From assembly GCA_010094045.1 (NCBI GenBank), contig ML986836.1, positions 6,946 to 36,609 on the forward strand: a stretch of DNA of 29,664 bases, written 5' to 3'. The position numbers and the translations under genes were made by a program. Below the pieces are notes generated by a model, which saw only the letters and a list, made by a program, of their open reading frames with translations, was not told the DNA's origin and did not search any database. Numbering within the stretch: the stretch's first letter is position 1; the number at the start of each line of letters is the position of its first letter. Of this stretch, positions 1 to 11,000 are shown one piece after another. Source of the stretch: Lojkania enalia. Lineage: Eukaryota > Ascomycota > Dothideomycetes > Pleosporales.

Positions 1-2174
1 ATATTATCTTTAAGAAATTGAAGTCAGCCCTATTAAGTATACCTACTCTCTACCACTTTAACCCTACGTTAGAAATAAAAATGGAAACTAATACCTCTGA
101 TAGAATAGTTATAAGAGTACTATTATAGAAACATCCTAATAGAAAATAGTACTCTATAGTATTCTATAATAAGGTTCTATCCGGTTCGGAATTAAACTAG
201 AAGATCTATAATAAGAAACTATTCGCAATTATTATTACGTTTAAGTAATAGAGGGTAGAACTTACTTTAGTAGCTACTAGGACTCTAGTATATACCGATT
301 ATTACTTACTTAAATATTTTATAATTATAAAGGTACTTAATACTTGTTAAGTTTATTAGACTAAGAAATTAGTTTAGTATTAGTTCTAAATCGAGTATAC
401 TCTAGGTAAGAATAATACTAAAGTAGATATCCTTAGTTATTACAAATAAGATATAGAAAACTTAAAAGCGGCTTAAACTAACAACTAGTTGAGAGTCCTA
501 TTTAGACCGTATTAACTTTACCCCCAAATTAATACTAAATTAATCTAGTTTTATATTACCTAAATAATAACTTAAGCGGCTATATTAAATATTATTAAAA
601 GCTAGGAATAGGTTATATTACTAGACTCTCTAGAGTTAATTAACGTATTACTATAGGAAAACCGAGCCTCCTTCGCGCAGGAACGTATACTTTTACCCTA
701 TAAGTATCGGATAGAGAATAGACTACTCTTCTACAATAATTATTTATATATCCTATTAGATTTAGGCCTTTATATACAACTTATATAAGAGGCTTATAAT
801 TAAATATCCTCCGCATACCTAAGCGCTACTAAAACCTATTAGTTACTATCCCAGAAGTACTACTAGAAGGGTATAAAGGCTACTTATAAACGATATATAT
901 AGAATTGCATTCTATACTATAAAGCTTATCTAATATAAACCCGAACCCCAGGTTTTATCTACTTACTTCTTATACTAAATTAACTAATATAGCATCTATA
1001 TATTAACTTTAAGGATTTTTCTATAGATAAGTCCGGATATAATTAGATTATAGTAGTAATCAATCACCTGTCTAAATAAGTAGTATCTATCCCCTACTAT
1101 CATATAATTAACGTAAGGGGAATAGCTAAATTATTTATTTAATAGGTGTACCGCTTTAGCTATATACCCAAAACTATTATTTTAGACTAAAGACCTTAGT
1201 TTATATCTAGTTTCTAGTCTAAATTCTACTATATTTTAGGTGTAAAGATTAAACTATCTACTACTTATTATAAAGAGACTAATAGATAGATAGAGATTAT
1301 AAATAAGTATATCAATTAGAGACTATGCTCTTTTATATCCTTCTACTAGAATAACTAGAGTTCTCTATTACCTATAATCGACTGAGTATAAGTAACTCTA
1401 CCTTATATAACTATCAGAATATCCCTATATTAGATTCTATATAGATTTAAGCCCTGTTAGAGTTAGGATTAAAAATATTCTATTAATCCTATTACTATAA
1501 CAGATAAATTAAATTATAAAGATACTTTAGCTCTAGCAACTCGTATATATATAGCCTAGGAAACTATAAAGGCTAATATTAAGAAGGCTTAGGATTGTAT
1601 ATAATCTATTATTAACTATTACTAATAACTAATTAATTAGTAGATCGGTAATATAATCTACCTAAATACTAAGAACCTTACGGTTTAGAGACCGAGCTGA
1701 AAGCTATCTAATTAATAAGAAGGCCCTTTTAAAGTACTAGAATAGGTTGGAAACTTATACTATCTATAGCTACCCCTAGGGTTAAAAATATATAATGTCT
1801 TCGTACTAAACCTACTATATAAGAACCTCTAGGACTCTCTACTAGGGTAAGAAGCTCCGAAACCACCCGCTATCGCTATTAAAGGGGTAGAAGAGTAGGA
1901 GGTTAAGGAAATACTAGCTAGTAAACTATATTATAAAACCCTTAAATACTGTATAAAATGGGTAGGATATAATCCCAACCTAGTCTAGTATAAAATCTTA
2001 AATTTTATAGGTTCGCCTTATAAGTTAAGAGCTTTTTATAATAAGTATCTAAATTAGCTAGAACCTTTAAGGGCCTTAACTAAATAGATTAAGATATATA
2101 AGGATAGTATAGAGAATATAGATTATCTAATAGATAATAATATATAAGAGTTAAGTAGTAGATTAAAAAACTAA
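1..2174 (+). pseudogene. A1 pol remnant: RNase H, integrase, chromodomain
   Basis: This is the C-terminal part of a gypsy polyprotein for copying and integrating the element. One frame runs from before 81 to 2174 with no frameshift, broken only by TAG/TAA codons. RNase H covers about 81-455: it opens METN where METD is usual, has YNKKLFAI near 210, and ends with a GKNNTKVDILS motif near 405-435. The integrase core covers about 985-1500. Its second Asp is intact in a LDxRPxFISS motif at 1185-1187, and the catalytic Glu survives near 1290. A chromodomain covers about 1899-2060 (EVKEILASKL, then KWVGYNPN, then GSPYKLRAFYNKY). In living elements this domain steers integration to heterochromatin. 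The TAA at 2172-2174 is the likely native end, although a mutated CAA cannot be excluded. Confidence 0.9.
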
Positions 2175-2189
2175 AGTATAGGCCTAAAA

Positions 2190-2696
2190 TTACTCCTCTA
2201 TAAAATCCAGAGGGTCTAATAGCAGGCTATTAAATACCTCCCCAGTCCTCTTCTCCTCTACTCTCCTTCCCCTTCTTTCCCTCTAGACTCCCCCTAAACC
2301 TCCTCCACCTTATTTTTAGCCGCCTAAGAGCGCCGCGATGTTAGCCTAAAGGCTAGATACTAGAGCCTCTAAAGCCGAAACCCGATAGAGCAACTTAGTA
2401 CCCTAGTAGAATAAAGCTACCTAGATACTAGCTGTAGAAAAGCTATCTTCCTAACTCTTTACAACCTAGGCTATAAGCGCTAGGCTATAAACGGACTCTA
2501 AAACAGCCTTAAAAGCTACCTTTTTATCCTCCTTATCCCCTATATATCAGGCTACTATCTATAGTTTAAGATGGCCCTGGAGGACTAAAAACTCTTCTTT
2601 ATAGTAGGAGGGGATCTATAAGTACGTTAGTAGTAAATACTCTACTAGTATTAGATGCGATTTATACAGGGTTGTACTTTTTATTTTACAAGGTAT
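2190..2696 (-). pseudogene. antisense reading frame of family A (169 codons), copy A1
   Basis: On the minus strand between the pol stop and the 3' LTR lies a 507-bp frame starting at an ATA (2694-2696, probably a mutated ATG) and ending at TAA (2190-2192). Its roughly ten internal stops are nearly all TAG, each explained by CAG or TGG turned to TAG. Copy A2 has the same frame with exactly 507 bp, and one A1 stop (TAG at 2466-2468) is CAG in A2 (13536-13538). The predicted product has a mixed N-terminal half, a Leu-rich stretch with heptad character (LLYRVSALEALVSSL), then a Gly-rich and basic tail. I do not recognise the family. Its stop is 15 bp from the convergent pol stop. It may be an accessory retroelement protein, or an antisense frame kept open by chance; cross-copy conservation favours the first. 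Confidence 0.55.
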
Positions 2697-3236
2697 AATA
2701 CTTGTATTTTTTTAATCTTAGAGATTAAAAGGAAAATATTATATACTACCCGCGGGCGAATATATATATAGCTTAAAAGTAGATAATTTAGAAGGCTTCT
2801 AAAGAGGCTCTAAAAAGTAGGTAGAGTAGTATATTAATTAATTTTTTCTACGAGGCGTTAGTAATATTTTAATAATTAATAGTTTTAGAGACGCGTAATA
2901 ATACGTATAGAGTAGAAGTTATTATTTAGTTAAGGAAGCTTAGTTAATAGTAACCTGGTAATATACTAAAGCTAGTAAACGCTTATTACTATACGCGACG
3001 AAATTGTAATATTAATAAACTATTATAATAGTAGTTACTAGCTAATATATAGGTTAATTATACTTACCGCGAAAACCTTACTTAATATTATATTAATAAA
3101 TACATCTCTATAGGTAACTACACGTATTAACTCTTACCAGTAAATACCTCCTTAAAGAAATTTCTTTATACTAGAACCTATCTATAATAGCTCTAATTCC
3201 CTCCCGAACCAGCGCAGATAGGGACTATCAGCCTAT
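2697..3236. other. gene-free 3' tail of A1
   Basis: This stretch runs between the antisense frame and the polypurine tract. I find no protein signal on either strand. It is AT-rich with a few islands such as CCCGCGGGCG near 2750. The same stretch occurs in A2 (13767-14306), so it belongs to the element. By position it could hold the promoter of the antisense frame, which is inference only. Confidence 0.5.
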
Positions 3237-3250
3237 AAGGAGGGGGGTAG
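3237..3250 (+). other. polypurine tract of A1
   Basis: The purine-rich run AAGGAGGGGGGTAG abuts the 3' LTR, where the primer for plus-strand DNA synthesis is expected. The same run is present at 14307-14320 in A2. Confidence 0.8.
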
Positions 3251-3529
3251 TATAATAATATAAAGAAATTGTTCTATAAAAAGCTTTATATATAACCTTA
3301 TCCTAAAACTTTTCGCTTATCTTATTCTACCCCCAGTTCTACCCCTTTTCTCTTCCGTATATAGTTATATACTCCCTTATAAGTAGTTTAATAATTCTTC
3401 TATATCCTTTCGTATAAGGCCTATAGGTGTTAATAGAATTTCTAGGTCTCTAATCCCCTACGTACTTCTATATACCTTTAAGTAGATTCGTACTATATTC
3501 GGACCTATTATCTTACCTACGCTATTATA
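3251..3529 (+). repeat. 3' LTR of A1 (family A, 279 bp)
   Basis: The LTR starts TATAATAATA (a mutated TGTAATAATA) just after the polypurine tract and ends GCTATTATA, which corresponds to GCCGTTACA in A2, giving the usual TG...CA ends. Homologous LTRs are at 14321-14580 and 17876-18154. Its 5' partner lies outside the window, so no target duplication can be tested. Confidence 0.9.
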
Positions 3530-3580
3530 TATATTTAACTAATTAATTTTATTTTTACTTTCTTCTTAATATATAATATA

Positions 3581-3610
3581 AGCGAGCTAATTACCTAAGC
3601 AAGCTAATTA
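3581..3610 (+). repeat. tandem repeat in the presumed left TIR of pogo2
   Basis: The 13-mer AGC(G/A)AGCTAATTA occurs at 3581-3593 and 3598-3610, a period of 17 bp. The terminal repeat of pogo1 is also built from two units 17 bp apart. The position relative to the transposase fits a left TIR, but the right end is missing, so the inversion cannot be verified. Confidence 0.5.
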
Positions 3611-3644
3611 TAATACTAAGACTCTATTAAAATTGCGATAATTA

Positions 3645-3697
3645 ACGTAAAGCACCACCGAGCCGGCTATACCACCGAGCCGGCCACTTTTTCTTAG
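3645..3697 (+). repeat. left terminal inverted repeat of pogo1
   Basis: This 53-bp repeat is the inverse of 5441-5493 with two mismatches, both C/T. It contains a direct repeat of ACCACCGAGCCGGC with a 17-bp period (3654-3667 and 3671-3684), plausibly two transposase-binding sites. It is strikingly GC-rich for this window. Confidence 0.95.
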
Positions 3698-3724
3698 CAT
3701 AGCAACTTTTCCGTACGTAACGCT

Positions 3725-5410
3725 ATATCTTAACAACACGAAGCTAATCTATCTAATCAAGAAGGTAGAATTGAACTTGCCCTTCAGGCCTATACCTTAG
3801 GCTAATTTTAAAACGTGCGACGCGCTGCAGCGGCTTTTAATATATAATACTAGCAGCTCTCTAACTAGCTTTATAGAATTACCTTTCAACCTTAAACTTA
3901 ACTAAATTGTATAAAGCTTACAGCAACTGAAGAGTAGACGATCGTATAATATATCCTTAACCTTAATTTATAAGGATTTACGCCGCGGCTTTATAAAGTA
4001 GTAGATATAGTAGATAAACTATTACGTGCGCGGGGTGGAATATCTATAGGTAAGAACTAGTCTAAACGATTTATATCGCGTACAAATAAGCTTAAAACAG
4101 TTTTCAATCGAGTAAAAGACCGTTAAAGAATATTATAAGAAGATCCAGAGGTTATTAACGCGTGGTTTAAGCTTGTATAAGAGACGGTAGCTAAGTACGG
4201 TGTCTATAAAGATAATATCTATAACTTTAATAAGATAGGCTTCTAGATAGATATAATTAGCTCTATAAAAGTTGTTACAGGTTTAGAATACTGTATAAGA
4301 TCTACACTTATTCAGCTAGGTAATTAAAAGTAGATTACAGTAATCCAGAGCATCTGCGCTACTGGGTATACAACTCTACTATTTATTATCTATAAAGGAC
4401 GCGTCTATATCTTAGCATAGTATAAGAAGATAGATATACCGTACAACTGGAAGCTCTCAGTTTCTGAGAATAGATGGACAAATAATAAGCTTAGTCTTAA
4501 GTAGTTAAAGCACTTTAACGCGTATATAAAGACGCGTCAGGTAGAGTTATATAAGCTACTTATTCTTGATAGTTATGAGAGCCATCTAAACCAGGATTTT
4601 AAGGATTATTACCTCATACGAAAGATCCTCACCCTCTATATACCAGCACATTTATTACATATCCTACAGCCACTTGATATAGTATACTTCTTACTATTAA
4701 AGCTAAAGTACTCCCAGCGCGTATAAGACTTAGTATACCAACGCGTCTACTATATTAATAAGGAAGGCTTCCTACCAGCCTTTAGAGACGCGTTTTTTAA
4801 TATATTTACGTACGAGAACTGTAAAAAGGCCTTTAAAATATTTAGACTAGTTCCTATCAACGCGTAGGTTGTTCTTAAGCGCTTTAAAGTCCGGTTACGT
4901 ATACTACTAGAGGCACCTCTACTAGAAATACTATAGTAGTTAAAAATACTAAGCAATACACAAGAATTCGGGTTATAATCAACTCTTGTACAGAGGTCCT
5001 TCGTACGATCACCAAAAGAAGCTAAAGAAGGCTTCTTACAGCTAATAAAAGGAGCTGAATTAATGCTGCATTAAAACGCTTTTATAAGCTACTAGATTAT
5101 AGAGCTTAAAGAGTAATTAGAGGTTATAATAAAGTATAAAACACGTAAATGGAAGCGAATCTAGTATAGTAGTACGATAGAGTATAGTAAGGGAGCTTCG
5201 TACAGAGCTGCTAAGGCATCTACAGCTCCTTAGCGATCTAAGAAGGCTCGTGGTGGTGGTAGCAAGGAACCAGCTCAACCTGGTTAACAGCACTATAGGA
5301 ACTGTAGAAAGACTAGGCATAACGCTCGTACGTGCTAAAAAGATATAGAAGCTTCTTCTAAATCTAATTTAAGTATCTCGTACGCAGGTTCTCTTATAGA
5401 TAGCGAGTAA
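3725..5410 (+). pseudogene. pogo1 transposase (DDE/DDD), 561 codons, nonsense-mutated
   Basis: This is the cut-and-paste transposase of the Fot1/pogo branch. One frame runs without indels from ATA at 3725 (likely a mutated ATG) to TAA at 5408-5410; Fot1 transposases are a similar length. Order of parts: N-terminal helix-turn-helix DNA-binding region (QEGRIELALQAY near 3755), a second DNA-binding part ending GKNxSKRF near 4050, then the catalytic core. The first catalytic position reads YNFNKIGF, so its Asp is now Asn (4229-4231). The second (LILDSYESH, 4568-4570) and third (LQPLDI, 4676-4678) are intact. A C-terminal CCHC knuckle lies at 5285-5333; its first Cys looks changed to Tyr (HYRNC...C). 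Internal stops are TAG/TAA in place of Gln or Trp codons. The product is dead. Confidence 0.93.
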
Positions 5411-5440
5411 ATCAAGGTCTTATACATGGTGTTGGTGGTA

Positions 5441-5493
5441 CTAAGAAAAAGTAGCCGGCTCGGTGGTATAGCCGGCTCGGTGGTACTTTACGT
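5441..5493 (-). repeat. right terminal inverted repeat of pogo1
   Basis: This is the mirror of the left repeat, with the same two GCCGGCTCGGTGGT units 17 bp apart and the terminal CTTTACGT followed by TA. Confidence 0.95.
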
Positions 5494-5527
5494 TATACTT
5501 TATAGTATTATACTATAATTAATAACT

Positions 5528-5562
5528 ATAGAATTAATTTAGAAAGAAGCTAGAATATAACT
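5528..5562 (+). pseudogene. pogo2 transposase, N-terminal fragment
   Basis: This is the first dozen codons of the pogo2 transposase, starting at ATA 5528 (likely a mutated ATG). The frame runs into the TAACT duplication and continues in phase at 11223 beyond copia. Read across the junction it gives KEARIxLIFxAL, which matches the start of the pogo1 protein (QEGRIELALQAY). The codons are too few to identify alone; the call rests on the in-phase junction. Confidence 0.65.
5558..5562. repeat. left target-site duplication of copia (TAACT)
   Basis: TAACT here matches TAACT at 11218-11222. Removing copia and one copy of the duplication restores the pogo2 reading frame, which confirms the boundaries. 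Confidence 0.88.
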
Positions 5563-5766
5563 TATAGTAAGAGGCGAATCTTATCTCAGGGAGGGAGATG
5601 AGGAGCTGAACTACTTGATTAAAGATAGCTAGTAGGCTATATTTATATACATAAAAAAGGGGTATATTAGCTAATATCCAGCGTAATATCCGGCGTGATA
5701 TCGACCGTAATATCGTACGTTGATATCTAATACAGCTCAGCAGACTAGCCGAAAATCCCTATAATA
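5563..5766 (-). repeat. 3' LTR of copia (204 bp)
   Basis: It matches 11014-11217 over its full length with 19 differences, all transitions and no indel. In 18 of the 19 this copy carries the A or T, so it is the more mutated of the pair. Ends read as mutated TG...CA on the element's strand. Confidence 0.93.
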
Positions 5767-5768
5767 CA

Positions 5769-5776
5769 CCCCCCCA
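5769..5776 (-). other. polypurine tract of copia
   Basis: A run of seven G on the minus strand sits beside the 3' LTR, where the plus-strand primer of an LTR element is expected. Confidence 0.7.
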
Positions 5777-5939
5777 GCTTTAACTACGAAGGAGAAGCTG
5801 CGTCGAAAAAAATGAAGGTAGATACTATACTAAAAGAGGTAAATTATATAGAGTAACTAGTAGTAGAGCTAAGTACGCTTGCAGAAATATCAATTTAATA
5901 TAATATAGGGTGAGTTATAATCAATTTTTAATCACCCTC

Positions 5940-8900
5940 TAAGATTCTTATTAGTAATCGATTTATTTAGCTGATAGAAATTCCTGAGATTCGATTCTAG
6001 CTGAAATATCTTCTATTTTTAGTTGCTTAATAAACCTTTAGTATTGTTGCGGCTGTAGAACTTTTGTAAAACCATCGGCTGGCATTAGATTCGTCGGTTA
6101 TTAACTGATTGTAAGTCTCTACTCTGCTACTTCTTAACATAGCTAGTACTAGTATATATCCACATAGTAAAGTTTGGTATTAAGACGCTTAGATAGCTTA
6201 TTTACGATATCTACTGTTTGTTAATTATCGCAAAGTAGTACTAGTTACACATTAATATGGAAGCGCAGTAAGGCGAAGGCCTTCTACTACTACTCTATTT
6301 CTGATCCGGCGACTAATAGTACTAATAATTCTGCCTCAGTAGTCGATTTTATAACCGTACGCTGAATTAAGGCTTTCCAATCAATCAGCATCCTAAAAAG
6401 TTAAAATATATAACTGTAGAAACTTCGACGAGTATTAGGATTATTGCCGAAGGCTATATTAGATACGCTATAAAATAGTAATTGCTCTACAGGGTTAATA
6501 TAATCAGTATTACCACTCTAGCTAATAGTAGAGGTGTTTTATATATTATCAGCTGTTACTATAATTGCTAAGTACTTCGTACTAATCAGATATTACTATA
6601 CCCTTAAGGCAGTGTTAATATAATAATTACTAGGGTTCTAGAAGTATTATAATAATATCGAGTACGCTCGCACGATATTAGAGCGTATAAAAACTACAAT
6701 CTAGGCTAGACAACTAATTAGTTATTAGTAGTAAGATATCCTATTAGAGGATTCCTTAGTAGTAGCTGGCAGTATATTCTCGTGTAGAGGCGTACTCGGC
6801 GCCTTCTTATTAACCGTAATATTAAATCGCGCTGCCACCTTATTAATAAATAAGTCTTATAGTAGCTAGGTCTTATACTACTATATATCGCGTACGACTC
6901 GAACTTCTAGAAACTAATTTAGATCTCTAAGAGATCGAAGTTCGTATTTATTACTTAATTGCGATTCAAATTTCTGCTTAGTAGAGATATTTAATAGGTA
7001 AACTAGGATTATAATATCGTTAATATAAAAGAAGACGATTAGCTTGTTGTTTGCGTATAAGTAAGATATTCCTAGTACTGTTTTAAGGCCTAATTGCTTC
7101 AGAGTCCTATCTAACTTATAATACCAAAGTTTTAGAGCATTCTTAAGGCTGTATATAGCTTTCTATAGTTGTAGATATTTCCTATACTTATATACGAAAC
7201 CTTCTAGTATATAGATATATATCAACCTATCTAATCGGCAGTTAAGAAACGCGTTAACAATATCGAACTAGTATATATTAAGTTTAAAATGAGTTGCAAT
7301 TAATATTAGAAAGCGAAAGGTTCGTGCGGCTAGTATAGCAGTATAGATATCTCTCTATTAAGATTGTAGATCGCTGCGTACGACTAATCTAGCCTTAAAT
7401 TTGTATAGGAAACCGTCCTTATTAAATTTATATACGAATACCTATATTACTAGGAGAATTTCAGTAGAGTCTTAGAGGATTGTTACCTTTTACCAGGTAT
7501 CTATATCCTCCTACTTCTATAACTTAGCGCGACAGGCCTTATAGAAGCTAGTATTAAAAGGGTAATTCTTCAGATCCTTATAGTACTTCGGTTCTAGTAG
7601 AAGCTGATTGCGATAATATTTTCCGATAGTACGAGTTTCCTTTATATAATTTGCCGATATTAGCTCGCTATTAGACAGTACTGCGAAGGTAGTAAAGTAT
7701 AACTAAAGCGGCCTGCGGCTGTATAGAAACCTACCTCCCTAGATTATATTATTCCTTAATATTTAGCTACTAATTTCTTCCCTCCGCGGGGCATTATTTG
7801 TTCTTCTTAAGGGTATAGAAGTATGAGGAGGTAACAGTTACTATCTTTATAGCAAATTATCGCTAAACGTAGTATCCTTACTATCTACTAGCAGCGCTGC
7901 AGGGGTATCCTAATTTCTTAGTACTGGCGCTGGTGTTAATTCTAGTATTAGGAGTCCCTAATTACTAGTAATATCGTCGATTTATTCTTCAAAAATAGTA
8001 TTCTCCTACTAATAAGCCTTTTTACTAATTAAATTGCCTGCTAACTTAGCAGGGATATTTTAATTAGGCAGCCGATCCTCGTAGATCGCTTCTGCGACTT
8101 CAATCGTTTTATTATTACTACTGTTAATAGAGCTCTTAATATTATTAATTTGAAAAAGAATCTTCTCTAGGGATTCTTTTAGCAGATATTCCTCCTCCTT
8201 GCTAGATATAATATCGCTAAATACAACGTCTCTAGTATTAAGTACCCGTTTTAGTTTCAGAATTAGTACTCGGTATATATTTATACTCCTGTATCGTAAG
8301 AGTTTCCCGATTAGTACCCGCGACGCCAGTTTATTACCTCTTAACAGAGTTTTATCCAAAACGTACGCTCGCGATCCTATAACCTAAAGGTGAGTAAGAG
8401 ACAGTTTATAGCTAAAAACGGCCTTATATAGAGTTTTAAATCGAAGGCTTATAATCGGCGTTCTATTAAGTAGGTATATTGCTGTGTGAGCTAATTCGTT
8501 AGCGTATTTATTAGAGATATTATCTTCTATCGCGAGAGTGCGCGCGCGGGTTATAATTTAGTACCCTACTTACTCCGCTAGGCTATTCTACTCAGGCGTA
8601 CGAGGCGCGCGAGCTTTAATCGCAATTCCTTAATCGAGTAATACTTCTATAAGTTTTAAAAAGCTTAAGTCGTTATCTATATAAATATATACGATCTTTC
8701 TTTTATACTATCGTTCAATTTTTACTAATAGTATTTTAAAGGCTTTCGCGAGGGTGGATTTCAACTAATTATATATTGTAAATCCCTTATACTACTAGGA
8801 CACCTAATTAACTGCATAAAATAGGTATCTCTCGCTATTATAGCACCTCTTACGGTTCTTCTAAAGTTGTATAATATTAATCGCGATTCTCTCGAATGGT

Positions 8901-10800
8901 TTAATAGCTAGGTAAAGCTAACTACACCGGCTAATCTACTATAATAACTTCGCTTATATATATATCTAGTAATCTTACTATACTAGTGCTTCCTAATTGC
9001 TTAACTGGATACTCTTAGCTGCCTAAGGTAGGGCTAATACTAAATCTCTACCTAGGTAGCTTAATAATTAGTACGCTTCAGCTGAAGAAATAATTTATAT
9101 TAGTTACTGGCGATAGAAGAGCTTTTCCTTAATTACTACGACTGTTTTATATCCGGAAAGCAAATTAAGTAGAGGCCTTTTTACTAGGTCCGCGTCTAGT
9201 AGCTAATAGCTGTTAAACAACTCTAAATAACAAACGATATTATAGTAATTATACTAGTAAAGGCAATCTCTGCCTAAGTCGAACTAGATACTCTATTCCC
9301 TATTTCTAATCAGGGCTATTACATTAGTTAGCAACTAAGGGACGTAAGCAACTTCTATCAGCTTAATATCCCTCAGGCCTGTAGAAGAATTAATCGTAAT
9401 TACAATAGTACCCTATTCTAATATAGGGTATATACTACCTCCTATAGCGATTTTATCTTCAGAATTTACCATCTGAGTAGTCTACTAACTAAAAGTCTTA
9501 GAGTTGTATACATAGATATTAGAACCTAAATTAAGTATCTACCGATTTAGGATACTAGTATCTTCTTTCTTAGGGGTAGTACTCGCTGAAAAATTGCCCC
9601 TTTAAATTACCTAGGTATTTCCCTAGAGGCTAGCAGCTTTTATAGAGGCCTTACTATTAAACGAGGATTTCAACTTCTTATATTTTTCTATATTTGTCTT
9701 TAGGGTATTCTTTTTCCCCTAGTTATTCCTATTTAAGATATTATCTCGGGCTTTTAGTATTTCCTAATCTAGTACCCAGTTTAGTAGCCTAATCGATTCG
9801 TTTACGTACTCGCAATTACTCTAGAAGTGCCGCTTCTTATAGAAGTAGGGTGGTAGAGTACGCGATCGCGAACCGGATTTTTCTTAAAGCTACTATATAG
9901 TACTATTAGAATTTACTTGAAGAATTAATAGACGTTGTAAAGCTGCGAATAAGCCGAGCGCCTTCTATAGATTAAAACATCTATAGTAATTAGTATATTG
10001 GTATACCAATTGTTTAATCGTAGGAATTGGTTGATTAATCCTACCTGGCTTATTTTTAGCGTTAATCGGTACTATATAGATTAGCGCCCACACCTCATCT
10101 TTCTTAGCAACTATTAGAAGAAAATCCTTTTCTGCTCTAAGGCCCTAAACTTCTACTAAGCCAGCAGCCTTAGTACGATAGATTACCTGATTCTACTAAT
10201 TTAGCTACTTCTCTACCTCTCTATCGGTTGGGTACTTAAAGAGAGCTTAATATTCCTTCTAGATTAGTTACTCCCTCGACTTAATAGTAGGCGCTAACTT
10301 TTCCTGTAAGATTCTAAGAATCTCGTAGCTGGTTATATCGTCGCTAAGTATTACTTTATATTAAGGCGATGTTGTTATTAGAATATCGCTATATATAGTA
10401 CGGAGAGCGTCGTCGATCTTAATCTAATCCTTCCTCTATCGGTTATACTAGTTCCTTACCCAGTTCCAATCTGTTGTTTGTATTAAGGTCATCTCCTCAT
10501 ATATAACTCTGCTAGAGGGGTATCTTTCTATTTCCCCTTCTAGATTTATCTTCGGGGTCCGGAACTTACCTATATTAGGGAGGAGAGGTTCTAGCCCATA
10601 GATTTTAACCTCTTCAGGAGGTACGCTTGGATCCAAATATTCCTATACCCTTAGCTTACTAGCTATTAGTTTATACTACTCGAGCTAATCCTCCTAATTG
10701 CTAGGGGTACTGAGTATCTTCTTCTTAGATATAGCTATAGAGGAGTATGCAACCGTTATAATACTAGAAATATACTGGGATATATCGATACTAGAGAATA
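5940..10800 (-). pseudogene. copia gag-pol polyprotein, nonsense-mutated
   Basis: This is the element's single polyprotein, read right to left. Gag is near 10450-10790: a mutated LSTPxNxEDxLExYKLI stretch leads into EYLDPSVPPEEVKIYGLEP, like copia-type Gag. A knuckle-like KKRHFxSNC lies near 9815-9850. Protease and integrase fill about 8400-9600. The piece after integrase has the copia-specific SINIYRVLILKLKRVLNTRDVVF-type motif near 8220-8285. Reverse transcriptase has its active site as FYIND near 7014-7030, where YVDD is usual. RNase H ends with MPADGFTKVLQPQ near 6060-6100, the classic copia C-terminus. Open pieces at 8060-8359 and 10448-10636 are surviving parts of this frame, not separate genes. 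Stops are mostly TAG/TAA. Confidence 0.9.
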
Positions 10801-11000
10801 AAATAGCCTTAAACGCGATACAGCGTGTTAATAGGCTTATAAAGTGCAGAATTTACACATAATTCTGATAGCTGAGTGCCCTAAAAAAATCGTTGGTAAA
10901 CGATAATAATGATAATATCGCGATATTACGACACTAAATAAAAAAGGAGCGATATCGATCGCAATATATAAATTAAGTTGCAGCTATTTTAGTGCGGTAA

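Larger units (their letters stand above)
1..3529 (+). mobile_element. Ty3/gypsy family A, copy A1 (3' part)
   Basis: This is the 3' portion of a chromodomain-type Ty3/gypsy (Metaviridae-like) retrotransposon whose 5' part lies outside the window. In order it holds the end of reverse transcriptase/RNase H, integrase, a chromodomain, a tail with an antisense reading frame, a polypurine tract and a 3' LTR. Two more copies of the family are in the window. A2 (12200-14580) is homologous from position 1131 onward. A3 (29015-29664) aligns base for base with 1-650 with no net indel. Differences between copies are nearly all C/T or G/A. The copy is inert: pol carries dozens of TAG/TAA codons, as expected from RIP. 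Confidence 0.93.
3645..5493 (+). mobile_element. pogo1: Fot1/pogo transposon, complete ends (1849 bp)
   Basis: This element is bounded by 53-bp terminal inverted repeats starting ACGTAAAG and flanked by the TA duplication typical of Tc1/mariner elements (3643-3644 and 5494-5495). Its length matches Fot1-type elements (about 1.9 kb). It encodes one transposase, now broken by stops. It sits inside the upstream part of pogo2 and so is younger than pogo2. CpA and TpG are still fairly common in it, unlike its neighbours, so it has had less RIP. It cannot move itself but could be mobilised by a related transposase, because both ends are intact. Confidence 0.95.

Noticed and set aside
3530..3540. 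TATATTTAAC shared just after the A1 and A2 3' LTRs as a duplication or common target
   Set aside because: It is offset by several bases between the two and is simple AT sequence, so chance is enough.
4750..4956. Minus-strand open frame of 68 codons
   Set aside because: It lies opposite the pogo1 transposase, whose plus-strand frame carries the family motifs.
5117..5320. Minus-strand open frame of 67 codons
   Set aside because: It is antisense to the C-terminal part of the pogo1 transposase and its zinc knuckle, with no motif of its own.
5767..5768. Copia LTR of 206 bp ending two bases further out
   Set aside because: With 204 bp the TAACT duplication is perfect and the pogo2 frame is restored; with 206 bp neither holds.
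8199..8387. Plus-strand open frame of 62 codons
   Set aside because: It is the mirror of the copia polyprotein, which on the minus strand has the diagnostic YRV...TRDVVF motif here.
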